Assembly (NCBI RefSeq): GCF_945957465.1
Contig: NZ_CAMFLC010000001.1
Location: 210,427 to 274,426, forward strand
Direction: 5' to 3'
Source of the DNA: an uncultured Leifsonia sp.
Lineage (GTDB): Bacteria > Actinomycetota > Actinomycetes > Actinomycetales > Microbacteriaceae
DNA length: 64,000 bases
Shown here: one piece after another, positions 31,972 through 41,070 of the stretch
Position numbering within the stretch: position 1 is the stretch's first letter
Layout of the letters: each line of letters begins with the position of its first letter
Position numbers and translations under genes: made by a program
The notes under the pieces: model-generated
Database searches by the model: none
The model's input: the letters and a program-made list of their open reading frames with translations, nothing else
What the model was told of the DNA's origin: nothing

Positions 31972-34221
31972 TCAGCCGCCGCTGACGCGATACACGTCGT
32001 AGACGCCGTCGATGCGCCGCACGGCATTGAGCACGCGGTCGAGATGCGTGGTGTCGCCCATCTCGAACACGAACCTGCTCAGAGCGAGTCGATCGCTCGA
32101 GGTGGTGACCGTTGCCGACAGGATGTTCACGTGATGCTCGGAGAGCACCCGCGTGACATCGGAGAGCAGCCCGGAGCGGTCGAGCGCCTCGACCTGGATC
32201 TGCACCAGGAACACGCTCTTCGAACTCGGCGCCCACTCCACATCGATCATGCGGTCGGGCTCCTGCAGCAGGGACTGCACGTTGTGACAGTTGGCCTGGT
32301 GCACCGAGACGCCCTGTCCGCGGGTCACGAAGCCGACGATCGGGTCGCCCGGAACAGGGGTGCAGCACTTCGCGAGCTTCACCAGGATGTCCGGAGCACC
32401 GCGCACGAGCACACCCGAGTCGCTGTTGCGCAACTGCCTCGCACGCCCCTTGACGGGGATCTCCAACTCGCCGTCGGACTCGACCTCGCTCTGCAGCGAA
32501 GCCACGATCTTCTCGATCACCGACTGCGTCGAGATGTGGCCTTCGCCGACGGAGGCGTAGAGCGATGAGACGTCGGGATGCTTCAGCGACGACGCGACCT
32601 CGACCAGCGCGTCCTGCGTCATCAGCTTCTGCAGAGGGAGGTTCTGCTTGCGCATCGCGCGCGCGATCGCGTCCTTGCCCTGCTCGATCGCCTCGTCTCG
32701 GCGCTCTTTGGTGAACCACTGGCGGATCTTGTTGCGCGCTCGGGGGCTTTTGACGAAGTTCAGCCAGTCCTGACTCGGACCGGAGTCGGGGTTCTTGGAG
32801 GTGAAGATCTCCACGACGTCACCCGTGGAGAGCGCGCTCTCCAGCGGCACCAGGCGACCGTTCACCTTGGCGCCCATGGTGCGGTGCCCCACCTCCGTGT
32901 GCACGGCATACGCGAAGTCCACCGGGGTCGCGCCCGCGGGGAGGCCGATGACGCGCCCCTTCGGGGTGAAGACGTAGACCTCCTTCGCACCGATCTCGAA
33001 TCGGAGCGAATCGAGGAACTCCGAGGGGTCGGCCGTCTCGGCCTGCCAGTCGGAGATATGCGCGAGCCAAGCCAGGTCGGTGTCGACCTTGGCGGGGCCA
33101 CCGGTGCTCTTGCCGGTGGTCTGCTCCTTGTACTTCCAGTGCGCTGCCACACCGAACTCCGCACGCTGGTGCATCTCCTCCGTGCGGATCTGGATCTCGA
33201 CCGGGCGGCCCTGGGGCCCGATCACCGTGGTGTGCAGCGACTGATAGAGATTGAACTTCGGAGTCGCGATGTAGTCCTTGAACCGGCCCGGCATCGGCGT
33301 CCACCTGGCGTGGATCGAGCCGAGCACCGCGTAGCAGTCGCGCACCGTGTTCACGAGGACGCGGATGCCCACCAGGTCGTAGATGTCGTCGAACTCCCGC
33401 CCGCGCACGACCATCTTCTGGTAGATCGAGTAGTACTGCTTCGGTCGGCCCACGACCTTGCCGCGGATCTTCGCCGTCTTGAGGTCGTCGTTGATCGCGT
33501 CGATGACCTGCTGCACGAGACGCTCGCGCTCCGGGGTGCGCTGCTTCACCAGGCTCTCGATCTCGGCGTAGAGCTTGGGATAGAGCACGGCGAACGAGAG
33601 GTCCTCGAGCTCCCATTTGATCGTCTGGATACCGAGGCGGTGCGCCAGCGGGGCGTAGATCTCGAGGGTCTCGGTCGCCTTGCGGGTGGCGTTCGCGGCG
33701 GGCACGAAGCCCCAGGTGCGAGCGTTGTGCAGACGATCGGCGAGCTTGATGATGAGCACACGGATGTCCTTGGACATCGCCACGATCATCTTGCGGACGG
33801 TCTCGGCCTGCGCGCTGTCGCCGTACTTGACCTTGTCGAGCTTGGTGACACCGTCGACCAGCATCGCGATCTCGTCGCCGAACTGATCCCGCAGCTCGTC
33901 CAACGTGTAGCTGGTGTCTTCGACCGTGTCGTGAAGCAGCGCGGCCGCGATCGTCTTCGCGCCGATGCCGAGGTCGGCGATGATCTGGGCGACGGCGACG
34001 GGGTGCGTGATGTACGGCTCGCCCGACCGGCGCTTCTGGCCGTCGTGCGCCCGCTCGGCGACCGCGTAGGCGCGTTCGATGAGCGACAGGTCGGCCTTCG
34101 GATGGTGCATACGGACCGTGCGGATCAGGGTGTCGACCGCTCCGGCGGGCTGCGCGCGAGAGAAGATGCGGGGAACGAGGCGGCGCAGCGAAGCGGACTG
34201 CGGTGTCGAAGTGTCAACCAT
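31972..34221 (-). CDS. relA: Bifunctional (p)ppGpp synthetase/hydrolase RelA/SpoT (Rel)
   Basis: The stringent-response enzyme. At 749 aa its order is: HD hydrolase domain with HDTVED (His97-Asp98), synthetase domain with RFKDYIATPKFNLYQSLHT, TGS domain (EVYVFTPKGRVIGLPAGATPVDFAYAVH), helical linker and C-terminal ACT domain. With both catalytic domains complete it can make and degrade (p)ppGpp. ATG at 34221 has GGAGG eight bases upstream. The secF-relA vicinity is typical of actinobacteria. Confidence 0.97.
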   Translation of the reverse strand: MVDTSTPQSASLRRLVPRIFSRAQPAGAVDTLIRTVRMHHPKADLSLIERAYAVAERAHDGQKRRSGEPYITHPVAVAQIIADLGIGAKTIAAALLHDTVEDTSYTLDELRDQFGDEIAMLVDGVTKLDKVKYGDSAQAETVRKMIVAMSKDIRVLIIKLADRLHNARTWGFVPAANATRKATETLEIYAPLAHRLGIQTIKWELEDLSFAVLYPKLYAEIESLVKQRTPERERLVQQVIDAINDDLKTAKIRGKVVGRPKQYYSIYQKMVVRGREFDDIYDLVGIRVLVNTVRDCYAVLGSIHARWTPMPGRFKDYIATPKFNLYQSLHTTVIGPQGRPVEIQIRTEEMHQRAEFGVAAHWKYKEQTTGKSTGGPAKVDTDLAWLAHISDWQAETADPSEFLDSLRFEIGAKEVYVFTPKGRVIGLPAGATPVDFAYAVHTEVGHRTMGAKVNGRLVPLESALSTGDVVEIFTSKNPDSGPSQDWLNFVKSPRARNKIRQWFTKERRDEAIEQGKDAIARAMRKQNLPLQKLMTQDALVEVASSLKHPDVSSLYASVGEGHISTQSVIEKIVASLQSEVESDGELEIPVKGRARQLRNSDSGVLVRGAPDILVKLAKCCTPVPGDPIVGFVTRGQGVSVHQANCHNVQSLLQEPDRMIDVEWAPSSKSVFLVQIQVEALDRSGLLSDVTRVLSEHHVNILSATVTTSSDRLALSRFVFEMGDTTHLDRVLNAVRRIDGVYDVYRVSGG

Positions 34222-34242
34222 GCGCTCGCCTCCTCTCGTCCA

Positions 34243-34584
34243 TTATGGCCGCTGATCCGGCCCGGACAGCGGCCCCCCGGACGCCTGCCAGGCGAGCATG
34301 CCGCCGGCGACGTTCGCCGCCGGGTAGTTCGCCTCCACGAGCGCGTCCGTCACCATGCGGGAGCGGGCCCCGCTGTGACAGATCACCAGGATCTGCGCGT
34401 CCTCCGGCAACTCGTGCTGGCGGTGGCCCAGTTCGGAGAGGGGGATGTGATGGGCAGTCGGCGCGTGACCGGCCTCCCACTCGTCCACCTCCCGAACGTC
34501 GAGCAACCACGCTGCTCCGGAGTCGATGAGCTCACGCGCGCGCGCGGCGCTCACCTCATCGTCCGACAGGTAGAAACCGCTCAC
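34243..34584 (-). CDS. Single-domain rhodanese-like protein
   Basis: 113 aa, one rhodanese domain: LLDVREVDEWEAGHAP, then the active-site loop VICHSGARSR with Cys69, and VAGGMLAWQASGGP. Such proteins carry persulfide sulfur to unknown acceptors. It lies 9 bp after secF and 21 bp before relA on the same strand, so it may share their transcript. Substrate unknown. Confidence 0.9.
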   Translation of the reverse strand: MSGFYLSDDEVSAARARELIDSGAAWLLDVREVDEWEAGHAPTAHHIPLSELGHRQHELPEDAQILVICHSGARSRMVTDALVEANYPAANVAGGMLAWQASGGPLSGPDQRP

Positions 34585-34593
34585 GCGCCCCCG

Positions 34594-35610
34594 CTATTCC
34601 GCCGCTACCGGCTCGACCGCAGAGACGGTCGCCTTCGGACGTACCGAGAGCACCTTCTGGTCGTGCTTCTTGATCGCGGCTTCGCCCTCGCGGAACTGCG
34701 AGTACATCGGGGCCGCGAGGAAGATCGTCGAATACGTACCCACGATGATGCCGATGAGGAGCGCGAGCGAGATGTCGCGGAGTGTCGCCGCACCGAACGC
34801 ATACGCGCCGATGAAGAGGATGGACGCGACCGGCAGCACCGCCACCACCGCGGTGTTGATCGATCGCACCAGCGTCTGGTTGACGGCGAGGTTCACCGCC
34901 TCCGGGAACGTCCGCCTGGTGAGATCCAGCTCCTCGCGGGTGTTCTCTCGCACCTTGTCGAAGACCACGACGGTGTCGTAGAGCGAGTAGCCGAGGATCG
35001 TCAGGAAACCGATCATCGTCGCGGGCGACACCTCGAAGCCGACGAGCGCATAGATTCCCGCCGTGATGATGAGGTCGTGGAACAGCGAGATGATCGCCGA
35101 AGCCGACATCTTCCACGTGCGGAAGTACAGTGCCATGGCGATGAAGGCCAGCAGGAGGAAGACGATCAGGCCCTGGATGGTCTGCTGGGTGACGTCCGCG
35201 CCCCACGAGGGACCGATGAAGGTCGAGGAGACCTCGGACGACGGGACCCCGTACGCCTTCGCCAGAGCGTCCCCGACCGCCTTGGTCTGGGTCTCGGACA
35301 ACTGATCGGTCTGCACCTGGATCGCGTTGGTGCCGACGACGCTCACATGCGACACGGCGTTCGGCACCACGCCCTGCACGGCGCCTTGCGCCTTGGAGGT
35401 GTCGGTGCTCTGCACCTGGCTGATGAGGAACTGGGATCCACCGCGGAACTCGATCGAGAAGTTGAACCCGCCCTTGACGACCGGGATCAGGATCGAGATG
35501 ACGACCATCACGATCGCGATGGAGTACCAGATCTTGCGCTTGCCGACGAAGTCGAACGAGCGGGCGCCGGTGTAGAGGTCGTTTCCGAACCGGGTGAGGC
35601 GGCTGGCCAT
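34594..35610 (-). CDS. secF: Protein-export membrane protein SecF
   Basis: 338 aa, six membrane segments of the RND-like SecDF complex that uses proton motive force to pull secreted proteins out. Family marks are IEFRGGSQF after TM1 and the LGYSLYDTVVVFDKVREN segment. ATG shares a base with the secD TGA (TGATG), so the two are coupled. Confidence 0.96.
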   Translation of the reverse strand: MASRLTRFGNDLYTGARSFDFVGKRKIWYSIAIVMVVISILIPVVKGGFNFSIEFRGGSQFLISQVQSTDTSKAQGAVQGVVPNAVSHVSVVGTNAIQVQTDQLSETQTKAVGDALAKAYGVPSSEVSSTFIGPSWGADVTQQTIQGLIVFLLLAFIAMALYFRTWKMSASAIISLFHDLIITAGIYALVGFEVSPATMIGFLTILGYSLYDTVVVFDKVRENTREELDLTRRTFPEAVNLAVNQTLVRSINTAVVAVLPVASILFIGAYAFGAATLRDISLALLIGIIVGTYSTIFLAAPMYSQFREGEAAIKKHDQKVLSVRPKATVSAVEPVAAE

Positions 35611-37349
35611 CAGTTGTCCTTCCCCTCGGACGAGCGATCCGACGAGGTCGATGCGGAAGCGGAAGCGAGCTCGGCCGCCTTGCGCTCGGCGATCGTCTGG
35701 CGGCGGGCGGCCTCCCCGCTGCTGCGAGCCGCCTTGCCCGCGCCGACGGTCGCCGGGGTCGGTGTGCGGAAGCGCGCGGCACCGCGATACACGGCGCCCA
35801 GGGCGTCTGGATCGAGGCCCGACAGCGGGTGTCCGCTGCTGAAGAACCGGGTCTTCGCGAGCAGCTGCAGCGTCGGGTGCGTGAACAGCAGCACCACGAT
35901 CACGTCGATGATCGTCGTGAGGCCGAGCGTGAACGCGAAGCCGCGGACGTTCGCCGCCGCGAGGATGTACAGGACGACCGCGGCGAGGAGGTTGGTCGCC
36001 TTGGACGCGTAGATCGTGCGTCGCGCGCGGCCCCAGCCGGCCTCGACTGCGGATTCGAGGCTCCGCCCATCCCGGAGCTCATCTCGTATTCGCTCGAAGT
36101 ACACGATGAACGAGTCGGCCGTGAAGCCGATCGCCACGATCAGACCCGCGACGCCGGCCAGCGAGAGACGGTAGTCGTAGTGCCACGACAGCAGCGAGAT
36201 CGTGAGCCAGGTGAGCGAACCGGCGACCACGAGCGAGAAGATCGTGACCAGGCCGAGAAGACGGTACTGGAAGAACGTGTAGATCGCGACCAGGATCAGA
36301 CCGATCAGACCGGCGATCAGTCCGCTGATGAGCTGCGAGGTGCCCAGCGTGGCCGAGATGTCGTCCTGGCTCTGCACCTTGAAGCTGAACGGCAGCGCGC
36401 CGAACTTCAGCTGATCGGCGAGGGCCTTGGCACTGGCTTCCGTGAAGTTGCCCGAGATCTGCGGCTTGCCGTCGGTGATGACGGCGTTCGTCGTGGGCGC
36501 CGAGATGACCCGGCCATCGAGAACGATGGCGAACTGGTTCTGCGCGCCGGTCAGGCCGTTGAGCCGCGTGGTGACCTCGGCGAACTGCTTGGTGCCGGTG
36601 CTGTCGAAGACGATGTTGACCGCCCACTGACCGTTCGACACGCCCTGCGAGCTCTGCATGATGCCGGCGCTCGCGTCGGAGATGTTCTGGCCCTTGACCT
36701 CCACCGGGCCGAGCAGGTACTTGACCGTGTTGCCGTCGTCACACGTGATGAGCGGCTTGTCGGTCGGCGCGGCGCTGAGGTCTTTGTTCTTGTTGGCCGC
36801 GCAGTCGTACGCGTTGAACTGCGCCTGAAGCTCGGGCGTGACCCAGGCGAGGTCGCTGCCGTTCGTCGGCTTGGTGGACGGAGTCGACTGGAGGCCGGGG
36901 GCCGGGCTCGGAGCGGGGGTCGACTTGCCGTCGGCGCCCACGACCTCGTTGGTCGGGCCGCTCGTCGCGAGGACGGGGCGGAAATCGAGGCGCGCACTCG
37001 CCTTGACCCGGTCGAGCGTCTGCTGGTCGGGCTTGCCCGGCAGCGAGACCACGATGTTTCGCGAGCCCTCGGTGGAGATCTGCGCCTCGGAGACGCCCGA
37101 GGCGTCGATGCGCTGGCGGATGATCGACACCGCCTGGTCGAGCTGCTGCTGCTGCACGGTCTGGCCGTTCTCGACCTGCGGCGCGAGGATGATCTGCGTG
37201 CCGCCCTCCAAGTCGAGCGCGAGCTTGGGCAGCCACGTCGCGTTGCTGAAGAGGACGCCGGCCGCGAGGGTCCCGAGAAGGACCACCACGATGACGCCGA
37301 GCCACGTCAGCGAACGCCAGGCTTTTTTGACCGGGGTCGACTTTGCCAC
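35610..37349 (-). CDS. secD: Protein-export membrane protein SecD
   Basis: 579 aa. TM1 is followed by LDLEGGTQIIL and a large periplasmic-type domain with QRIDASGVSEAQISTEGSRNIVVSLPG; the C-terminal half holds the other membrane helices and ADSFIVYFERIRDELRDG. An Ala/Pro/Ser linker and a charged C-terminal tail extend the protein. GTG start at 37349. Forms SecDF with the next gene. Confidence 0.96.
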   Translation of the reverse strand: MAKSTPVKKAWRSLTWLGVIVVVLLGTLAAGVLFSNATWLPKLALDLEGGTQIILAPQVENGQTVQQQQLDQAVSIIRQRIDASGVSEAQISTEGSRNIVVSLPGKPDQQTLDRVKASARLDFRPVLATSGPTNEVVGADGKSTPAPSPAPGLQSTPSTKPTNGSDLAWVTPELQAQFNAYDCAANKNKDLSAAPTDKPLITCDDGNTVKYLLGPVEVKGQNISDASAGIMQSSQGVSNGQWAVNIVFDSTGTKQFAEVTTRLNGLTGAQNQFAIVLDGRVISAPTTNAVITDGKPQISGNFTEASAKALADQLKFGALPFSFKVQSQDDISATLGTSQLISGLIAGLIGLILVAIYTFFQYRLLGLVTIFSLVVAGSLTWLTISLLSWHYDYRLSLAGVAGLIVAIGFTADSFIVYFERIRDELRDGRSLESAVEAGWGRARRTIYASKATNLLAAVVLYILAAANVRGFAFTLGLTTIIDVIVVLLFTHPTLQLLAKTRFFSSGHPLSGLDPDALGAVYRGAARFRTPTPATVGAGKAARSSGEAARRQTIAERKAAELASASASTSSDRSSEGKDN

Positions 37350-37414
37350 CTAGGAACTCAGCTTTCTACGAGCGAACCGCGCACCCTCTCGGCGCGCGGA
37401 GCACAGGGATGCTA

Positions 37415-37822
37415 TCAGTCGTCGCTCTTGGCGCCGGGCTTCTTCGGCGCGTCGTCGATCCGCTCGCCGAACTCCGGCTCCGACGGCTCGACGGCGATCG
37501 CGTGATCCTCGTTGAGCTCCGGACCGGCGGCCTCGACGTCGGCGGTCTCGGCGGTCTTCGGCTCGACGACGCGGGCGAGCACCTGACGGTGCACCTTCAC
37601 GACGTGGCCGGGGCTGGTCTCGATGAGCGCGGTGTTGTCGTCCTCGTCGACGGACAGCAGGGTGCCGTAGAGCCCGAAGTTGGTCATGACCTCGGCGCCT
37701 GGCACCATCTTCGAGCGCGTCTCCGCCTGCTCCTTCTGCCGCTTGCGGCTGTTGCGGAACATGAAGAACACGAGGGCCGCCAAGATGACGACCATCACAA
37801 TGGTCAACGGGTCAATGGGCAT
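37415..37822 (-). CDS. yajC: Preprotein translocase accessory subunit YajC
   Basis: 135 aa. An N-terminal membrane helix (ILAALVFFMFRNSRKRQKEQ) is followed by the YajC beta domain with VPGAEVMTNFGLYGTLLSVDEDDNTALIET and an acidic tail. It heads yajC-secD-secF. A consensus TATAAT at 37878-37883 lies about 55 bp upstream. Confidence 0.94.
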   Translation of the reverse strand: MPIDPLTIVMVVILAALVFFMFRNSRKRQKEQAETRSKMVPGAEVMTNFGLYGTLLSVDEDDNTALIETSPGHVVKVHRQVLARVVEPKTAETADVEAAGPELNEDHAIAVEPSEPEFGERIDDAPKKPGAKSDD

Positions 37823-37877
37823 GAAGTCTGCCGAACCTTCCGGTTAAGTCAAGGGGGTAGGCGAATGGCCAGCTTGA

Positions 37878-37883
37878 ATTATA
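37878..37883 (-). promoter_or_regulatory. Consensus -10 (TATAAT) upstream of yajC
   Basis: A perfect TATAAT overlapping the ruvB stop region, with no good -35 hexamer at 17 bp. Probably drives yajC-secD-secF and maybe the rhodanese and relA genes. Confidence 0.5.
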
Positions 37884-38916
37884 GGTCATCCATCAGGGAC
37901 GGTTGCTGTGAGTGGCCCTGCTGCGGGCTGGGCATCCCGAAGTGCCGCCAGGCCGCGGGGGTCGCGACACGTCCGCGCGGGGTGCGCGAGAGCAGCCCGA
38001 TGCGCACGAGGAAGGGCTCGACGACCGACTCGATGGTCTCCGCCTCTTCGCCCACCGACACCGCGAGGGTGTTCAGCCCCACCGGTCCACCGTCGAATCG
38101 CTCCAGGATCGCGTGCAGCACTGCGCGGTCGAGGCGGTCGAGGCCGAGAGCGTCGACGTCGTAGAGGTCGAGCGCGGAGCGCACCGCCTCGCGGTCGGCG
38201 CGGCGGCCGTGGACGAGCGCGTAGTCGCGCACGCGGCGCAGCAGCCGGTTGGCGATGCGCGGGGTCCCCCGGCAGCGCCCGGCGATCTCGGCGAGGGCCT
38301 CCCGGTCGATCTCGAACTCCAGCATGGTGGCCGCCCGCGAGAGCACCTGCGTCAGTTCGCTTTCGTCGTAGAACTCGAGGTGGGCGGTGAATCCGAATCG
38401 GTCGCGCAGCGGGTTCGGCAGCAGCCCGGAACGCGTCGTGGCTCCGACGAGGGTGAACGGCGCGAGCTCGAGCGGGATGGAGGTGGCGCCTGCGCCCTTG
38501 CCGACCATGATGTCGATCCGGAAGTCCTCCATGGCCAGGTAGAGCATCTCCTCGGCGGAGCGCGCCATGCGGTGGATCTCGTCGATGAAGAGCACCTCCC
38601 CCGGCGTCAGTGAGGACAGCAGCGCGGCGAGGTCGCCCGCGTGCTGGATCGCCGGCCCGCTGGAGAGCCGCAGGGGCCGCTCGCTCTCGTGAGCCACGAT
38701 CATCGCAAGGGTCGTCTTGCCGAGCCCCGGAGGCCCGGCGAGAAGGATGTGGTCCGCTGTGCGATCCTGCATCTTGGCTGCCGTGAGCAGCAGCTGAAGC
38801 TGCCCGCGCACCTTCGCCTGGCCCACGAACTCCGACAGTGTGCGGGGACGCAGGGCGCCCTCGAACGCGAGCTCGGACTCGGACTCGAGCTCGGGGGCGG
38901 TGAGGTCGTCGCTCAT
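37879..38916 (-). CDS. ruvB: Holliday junction branch migration ATPase RuvB
   Basis: 345 aa AAA+ helicase motor. P-loop [17 protein letters not shown], Walker B DEIHRM, sensor [18 protein letters not shown] and the winged-helix C-terminus with [17 protein letters not shown] overlaps the ruvA stop as ATGA. Works with RuvA and RuvC in recombination repair. Confidence 0.97.
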   Translation of the reverse strand: MSDDLTAPELESESELAFEGALRPRTLSEFVGQAKVRGQLQLLLTAAKMQDRTADHILLAGPPGLGKTTLAMIVAHESERPLRLSSGPAIQHAGDLAALLSSLTPGEVLFIDEIHRMARSAEEMLYLAMEDFRIDIMVGKGAGATSIPLELAPFTLVGATTRSGLLPNPLRDRFGFTAHLEFYDESELTQVLSRAATMLEFEIDREALAEIAGRCRGTPRIANRLLRRVRDYALVHGRRADREAVRSALDLYDVDALGLDRLDRAVLHAILERFDGGPVGLNTLAVSVGEEAETIESVVEPFLVRIGLLSRTPRGRVATPAAWRHFGMPSPQQGHSQQPSLMDDL

Positions 38917-39551
38917 CGTGCGGCGCCCCTCGCCGGACCCGCCGCTGCCGGGCCGAGCCGAGCGAGCGTGAGACGCAGGAGCGTCTGCACGGAATCACGC
39001 GCGCTTTCGTCCGTCTCGGCGACGACGTCGGCGACCGCCTCCGCCGCGACCTTCTCGGGCCAGCCGAGGCCCACCAGCGCCACGAGCACGCTGTCGGGAA
39101 CCGCCGACGGCGCTCCCCCGGTCGGGACGGCACGCGCCGGCGCGCGGCGCGCGGCGGCCAGCTTGCCCGTGAGCGACACGACGATCAGCTTGGCGGTCTT
39201 GGGTCCGATGCCCGACACCTTGCGGAACGGGGCGTCGTCGTCCGCGGCGACCGCGTCGGCGACCTGCTCCGGGCTGAGCACGGACAGGACGCCGATCGCC
39301 GATTTCGGGCCGACTCCCGAAACGCCGTTGAGCAGTTCGAAGACCTGCAATTGCTCGAGGTCGGAGAAGCCGAAGAGTTGGAGAGCGTCTTCGCGCACGA
39401 TCAGCGTCGTGTGGACGAACGCCTCCTCGCCGACGCGCAAGGACAGCACGTGGTCGGGGGTGAGCTGCACGGCGAAGCCGACGCCGCCCACCTCGATCAC
39501 AGCGGTACCGCCGATCGCAGAGAGGACGGTGCCGCGGAGGGAGGAGATCAC
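38913..39551 (-). CDS. ruvA: Holliday junction DNA-binding protein RuvA
   Basis: 212 aa. OB-fold N-terminus ([22 protein letters not shown]), two helix-hairpin-helix motifs ([32 protein letters not shown]) and the C-terminal domain III that touches RuvB. GTG start overlaps the ruvC stop as GTGA. Confidence 0.96.
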   Translation of the reverse strand: MISSLRGTVLSAIGGTAVIEVGGVGFAVQLTPDHVLSLRVGEEAFVHTTLIVREDALQLFGFSDLEQLQVFELLNGVSGVGPKSAIGVLSVLSPEQVADAVAADDDAPFRKVSGIGPKTAKLIVVSLTGKLAAARRAPARAVPTGGAPSAVPDSVLVALVGLGWPEKVAAEAVADVVAETDESARDSVQTLLRLTLARLGPAAAGPARGAAR

Positions 39552-40138
39552 CTGGCAAGCCTACGGGGCGCCGCCGACGCCCGGGCGGAGCGCTCGGCGG
39601 CGCGCCATGCCGCCTGGGCGGGAGTCTGCGCCTCCCCGGTCGCCGCGGCGCCCGTCTCGGTTGAGCCGCGCCACGCGTGGCAGATCGCGATCGCGAGCGC
39701 GTCGGCCGCGTCGGCCGGCTTGGGGGCCTCGGCAAGCCCGAGGATGCGGGCGACCATCGCCTGCACCTGCCGCTTGTCGGCCGAGCCGTAGCCGGTGATC
39801 GCGGCTTTCACCTCGCTCGGCGTGTGCAGGGCGACGGGGAGGCCGCGACGGGCGGCGGAGTGCAGGGCGACACCGCTCACCTGGGCGACCCCCATGACGG
39901 TTCGGAGGTTGTGCTGGGCGAAGACCCGCTCGATGGCGACGACTTCGGGACGATGCTCGTCGAGGAGGGCGTCGAGGCCGGTGCCCACGGCGAGCAGCCG
40001 TTTCTCCAGCGGCATGTCCGCCGGAGTCCGGATGACCGTGACCTCCACCAGCGTCGCGCGGCGGTCGGGTCGCACGTCGACCACACCGACGCCGCAGCGC
40101 GTCAGACCCGGGTCGATGCCGAGCACCCGGATCGTCAT
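39548..40138 (-). CDS. ruvC: Crossover junction endodeoxyribonuclease RuvC
   Basis: 196 aa. RNase H fold with catalytic acids in [27 protein letters not shown] and [17 protein letters not shown] at 40138. I looked for a LexA-type box upstream and saw none in the short gap to yebC. First of the coupled ruvCAB genes. Confidence 0.96.
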   Translation of the reverse strand: MTIRVLGIDPGLTRCGVGVVDVRPDRRATLVEVTVIRTPADMPLEKRLLAVGTGLDALLDEHRPEVVAIERVFAQHNLRTVMGVAQVSGVALHSAARRGLPVALHTPSEVKAAITGYGSADKRQVQAMVARILGLAEAPKPADAADALAIAICHAWRGSTETGAAATGEAQTPAQAAWRAAERSARASAAPRRLAR

Positions 40139-40183
40139 CGCGGCGCCCCTTCTGTCGTGTTCGGACGGTCCGTCCCGCCGGGA

Positions 40184-40945
40184 CTACTCGTCGTCTTCGA
40201 GCTGGGCCTGCACCTCGGGTGTGAGGTCGAGGTTGGTGTAGACGTTCTGCACGTCGTCGGAGTCCTCCAGCGCGTCGATGAGCCGGAACACCTTGCGTGC
40301 CACCTCGACGTCGGCCTCGACGTTCACCGTGGCCACGAACTCGGCGTCGGCCGAGTCGTAGTCGATGCCCGCCTCCTGCAGAGCCGTGCGCGCTGCGACG
40401 AGGTCGGTGGCCTCCGTCAGCACCTCGAAGCTCTCGCCGCGGTCGGTGACCTCCTCTGCACCGGCGTCGAGGACCGCCGAGAGCACGGCGTCCTCATCGA
40501 CACCGTCGGCGTGCGGGACGACGATGACGCCCTTGCGGTGGAAGTTGTAGGCCACGCTCCCCGGGTCGGCCATGGTGCCGCCGTTGCGCGTCATCGCGGT
40601 GCGCACCTCGGCGGCGGCGCGGTTCTTGTTCTCGGTGAGGCACTCGATCAGTAGCGCGACGCCGCCCGGGCCGTAGCCCTCGTACATGATCGTGGTGTAG
40701 TCGATCGACTCGCCGGTCAGACCCGCACCGCGCTTGATGGCCCGATCGATGTTGTCGTTCGGGACGGAGGTCTTCTTCGCCTTCTGGACCGCGTCGACCA
40801 GGGTCGGGTTTCCCGAGAGGTCGGCGCCGCCGGTCTTGGCCGCCACCTCGATGTTCTTGATGAGCTTCGCGAACGACTTGGCGCGGCGGGCGTCGATGAC
40901 CGCCTTCTTGTGCTTGGTCGTTGCCCACTTGGAATGCCCGGACAC
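40184..40945 (-). CDS. YebC/PmpR family regulatory protein
   Basis: 253 aa. Begins [32 protein letters not shown], the hallmark of the family; members act as transcriptional regulators, and one branch (YebC2/TACO1 type) rescues ribosomes at proline stretches. GTG at 40945 has GAGGGAG upstream. yebC before ruvC is a common arrangement. Which sub-role applies is not visible. Confidence 0.93.
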   Translation of the reverse strand: MSGHSKWATTKHKKAVIDARRAKSFAKLIKNIEVAAKTGGADLSGNPTLVDAVQKAKKTSVPNDNIDRAIKRGAGLTGESIDYTTIMYEGYGPGGVALLIECLTENKNRAAAEVRTAMTRNGGTMADPGSVAYNFHRKGVIVVPHADGVDEDAVLSAVLDAGAEEVTDRGESFEVLTEATDLVAARTALQEAGIDYDSADAEFVATVNVEADVEVARKVFRLIDALEDSDDVQNVYTNLDLTPEVQAQLEDDE

Positions 40946-40978
40946 TGGTGCTCCCTCGAGTTGCGGTTGAACCTGTCC

Positions 40979-40984
40979 ATAATA
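40979..40984 (-). promoter_or_regulatory. Candidate -10 (TATTAT) for yebC-ruvCAB
   Basis: An AT-rich TATTAT in very GC-rich surroundings, 33 bp before the yebC start. No clear -35 box. Confidence 0.45.
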
Positions 40985-41070
40985 ATGCCTCGGCTGCGAC
41001 GGGCCCGAAGGCGACGGCGACGGAGCGTCGAGGCACCGGCTCCGGACGAGGCCGTGGCGCCCGAGGCGGA

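Noticed and set aside
32578-36012. 1144-codon plus-strand frame across relA, rhodanese and secF/secD
   Set aside because: Spans four well supported minus-strand genes; not credible as a gene.
40139-40183. LexA/SOS box before ruvCAB
   Set aside because: No palindrome of the actinobacterial SOS type in the gap or in the yebC upstream region.
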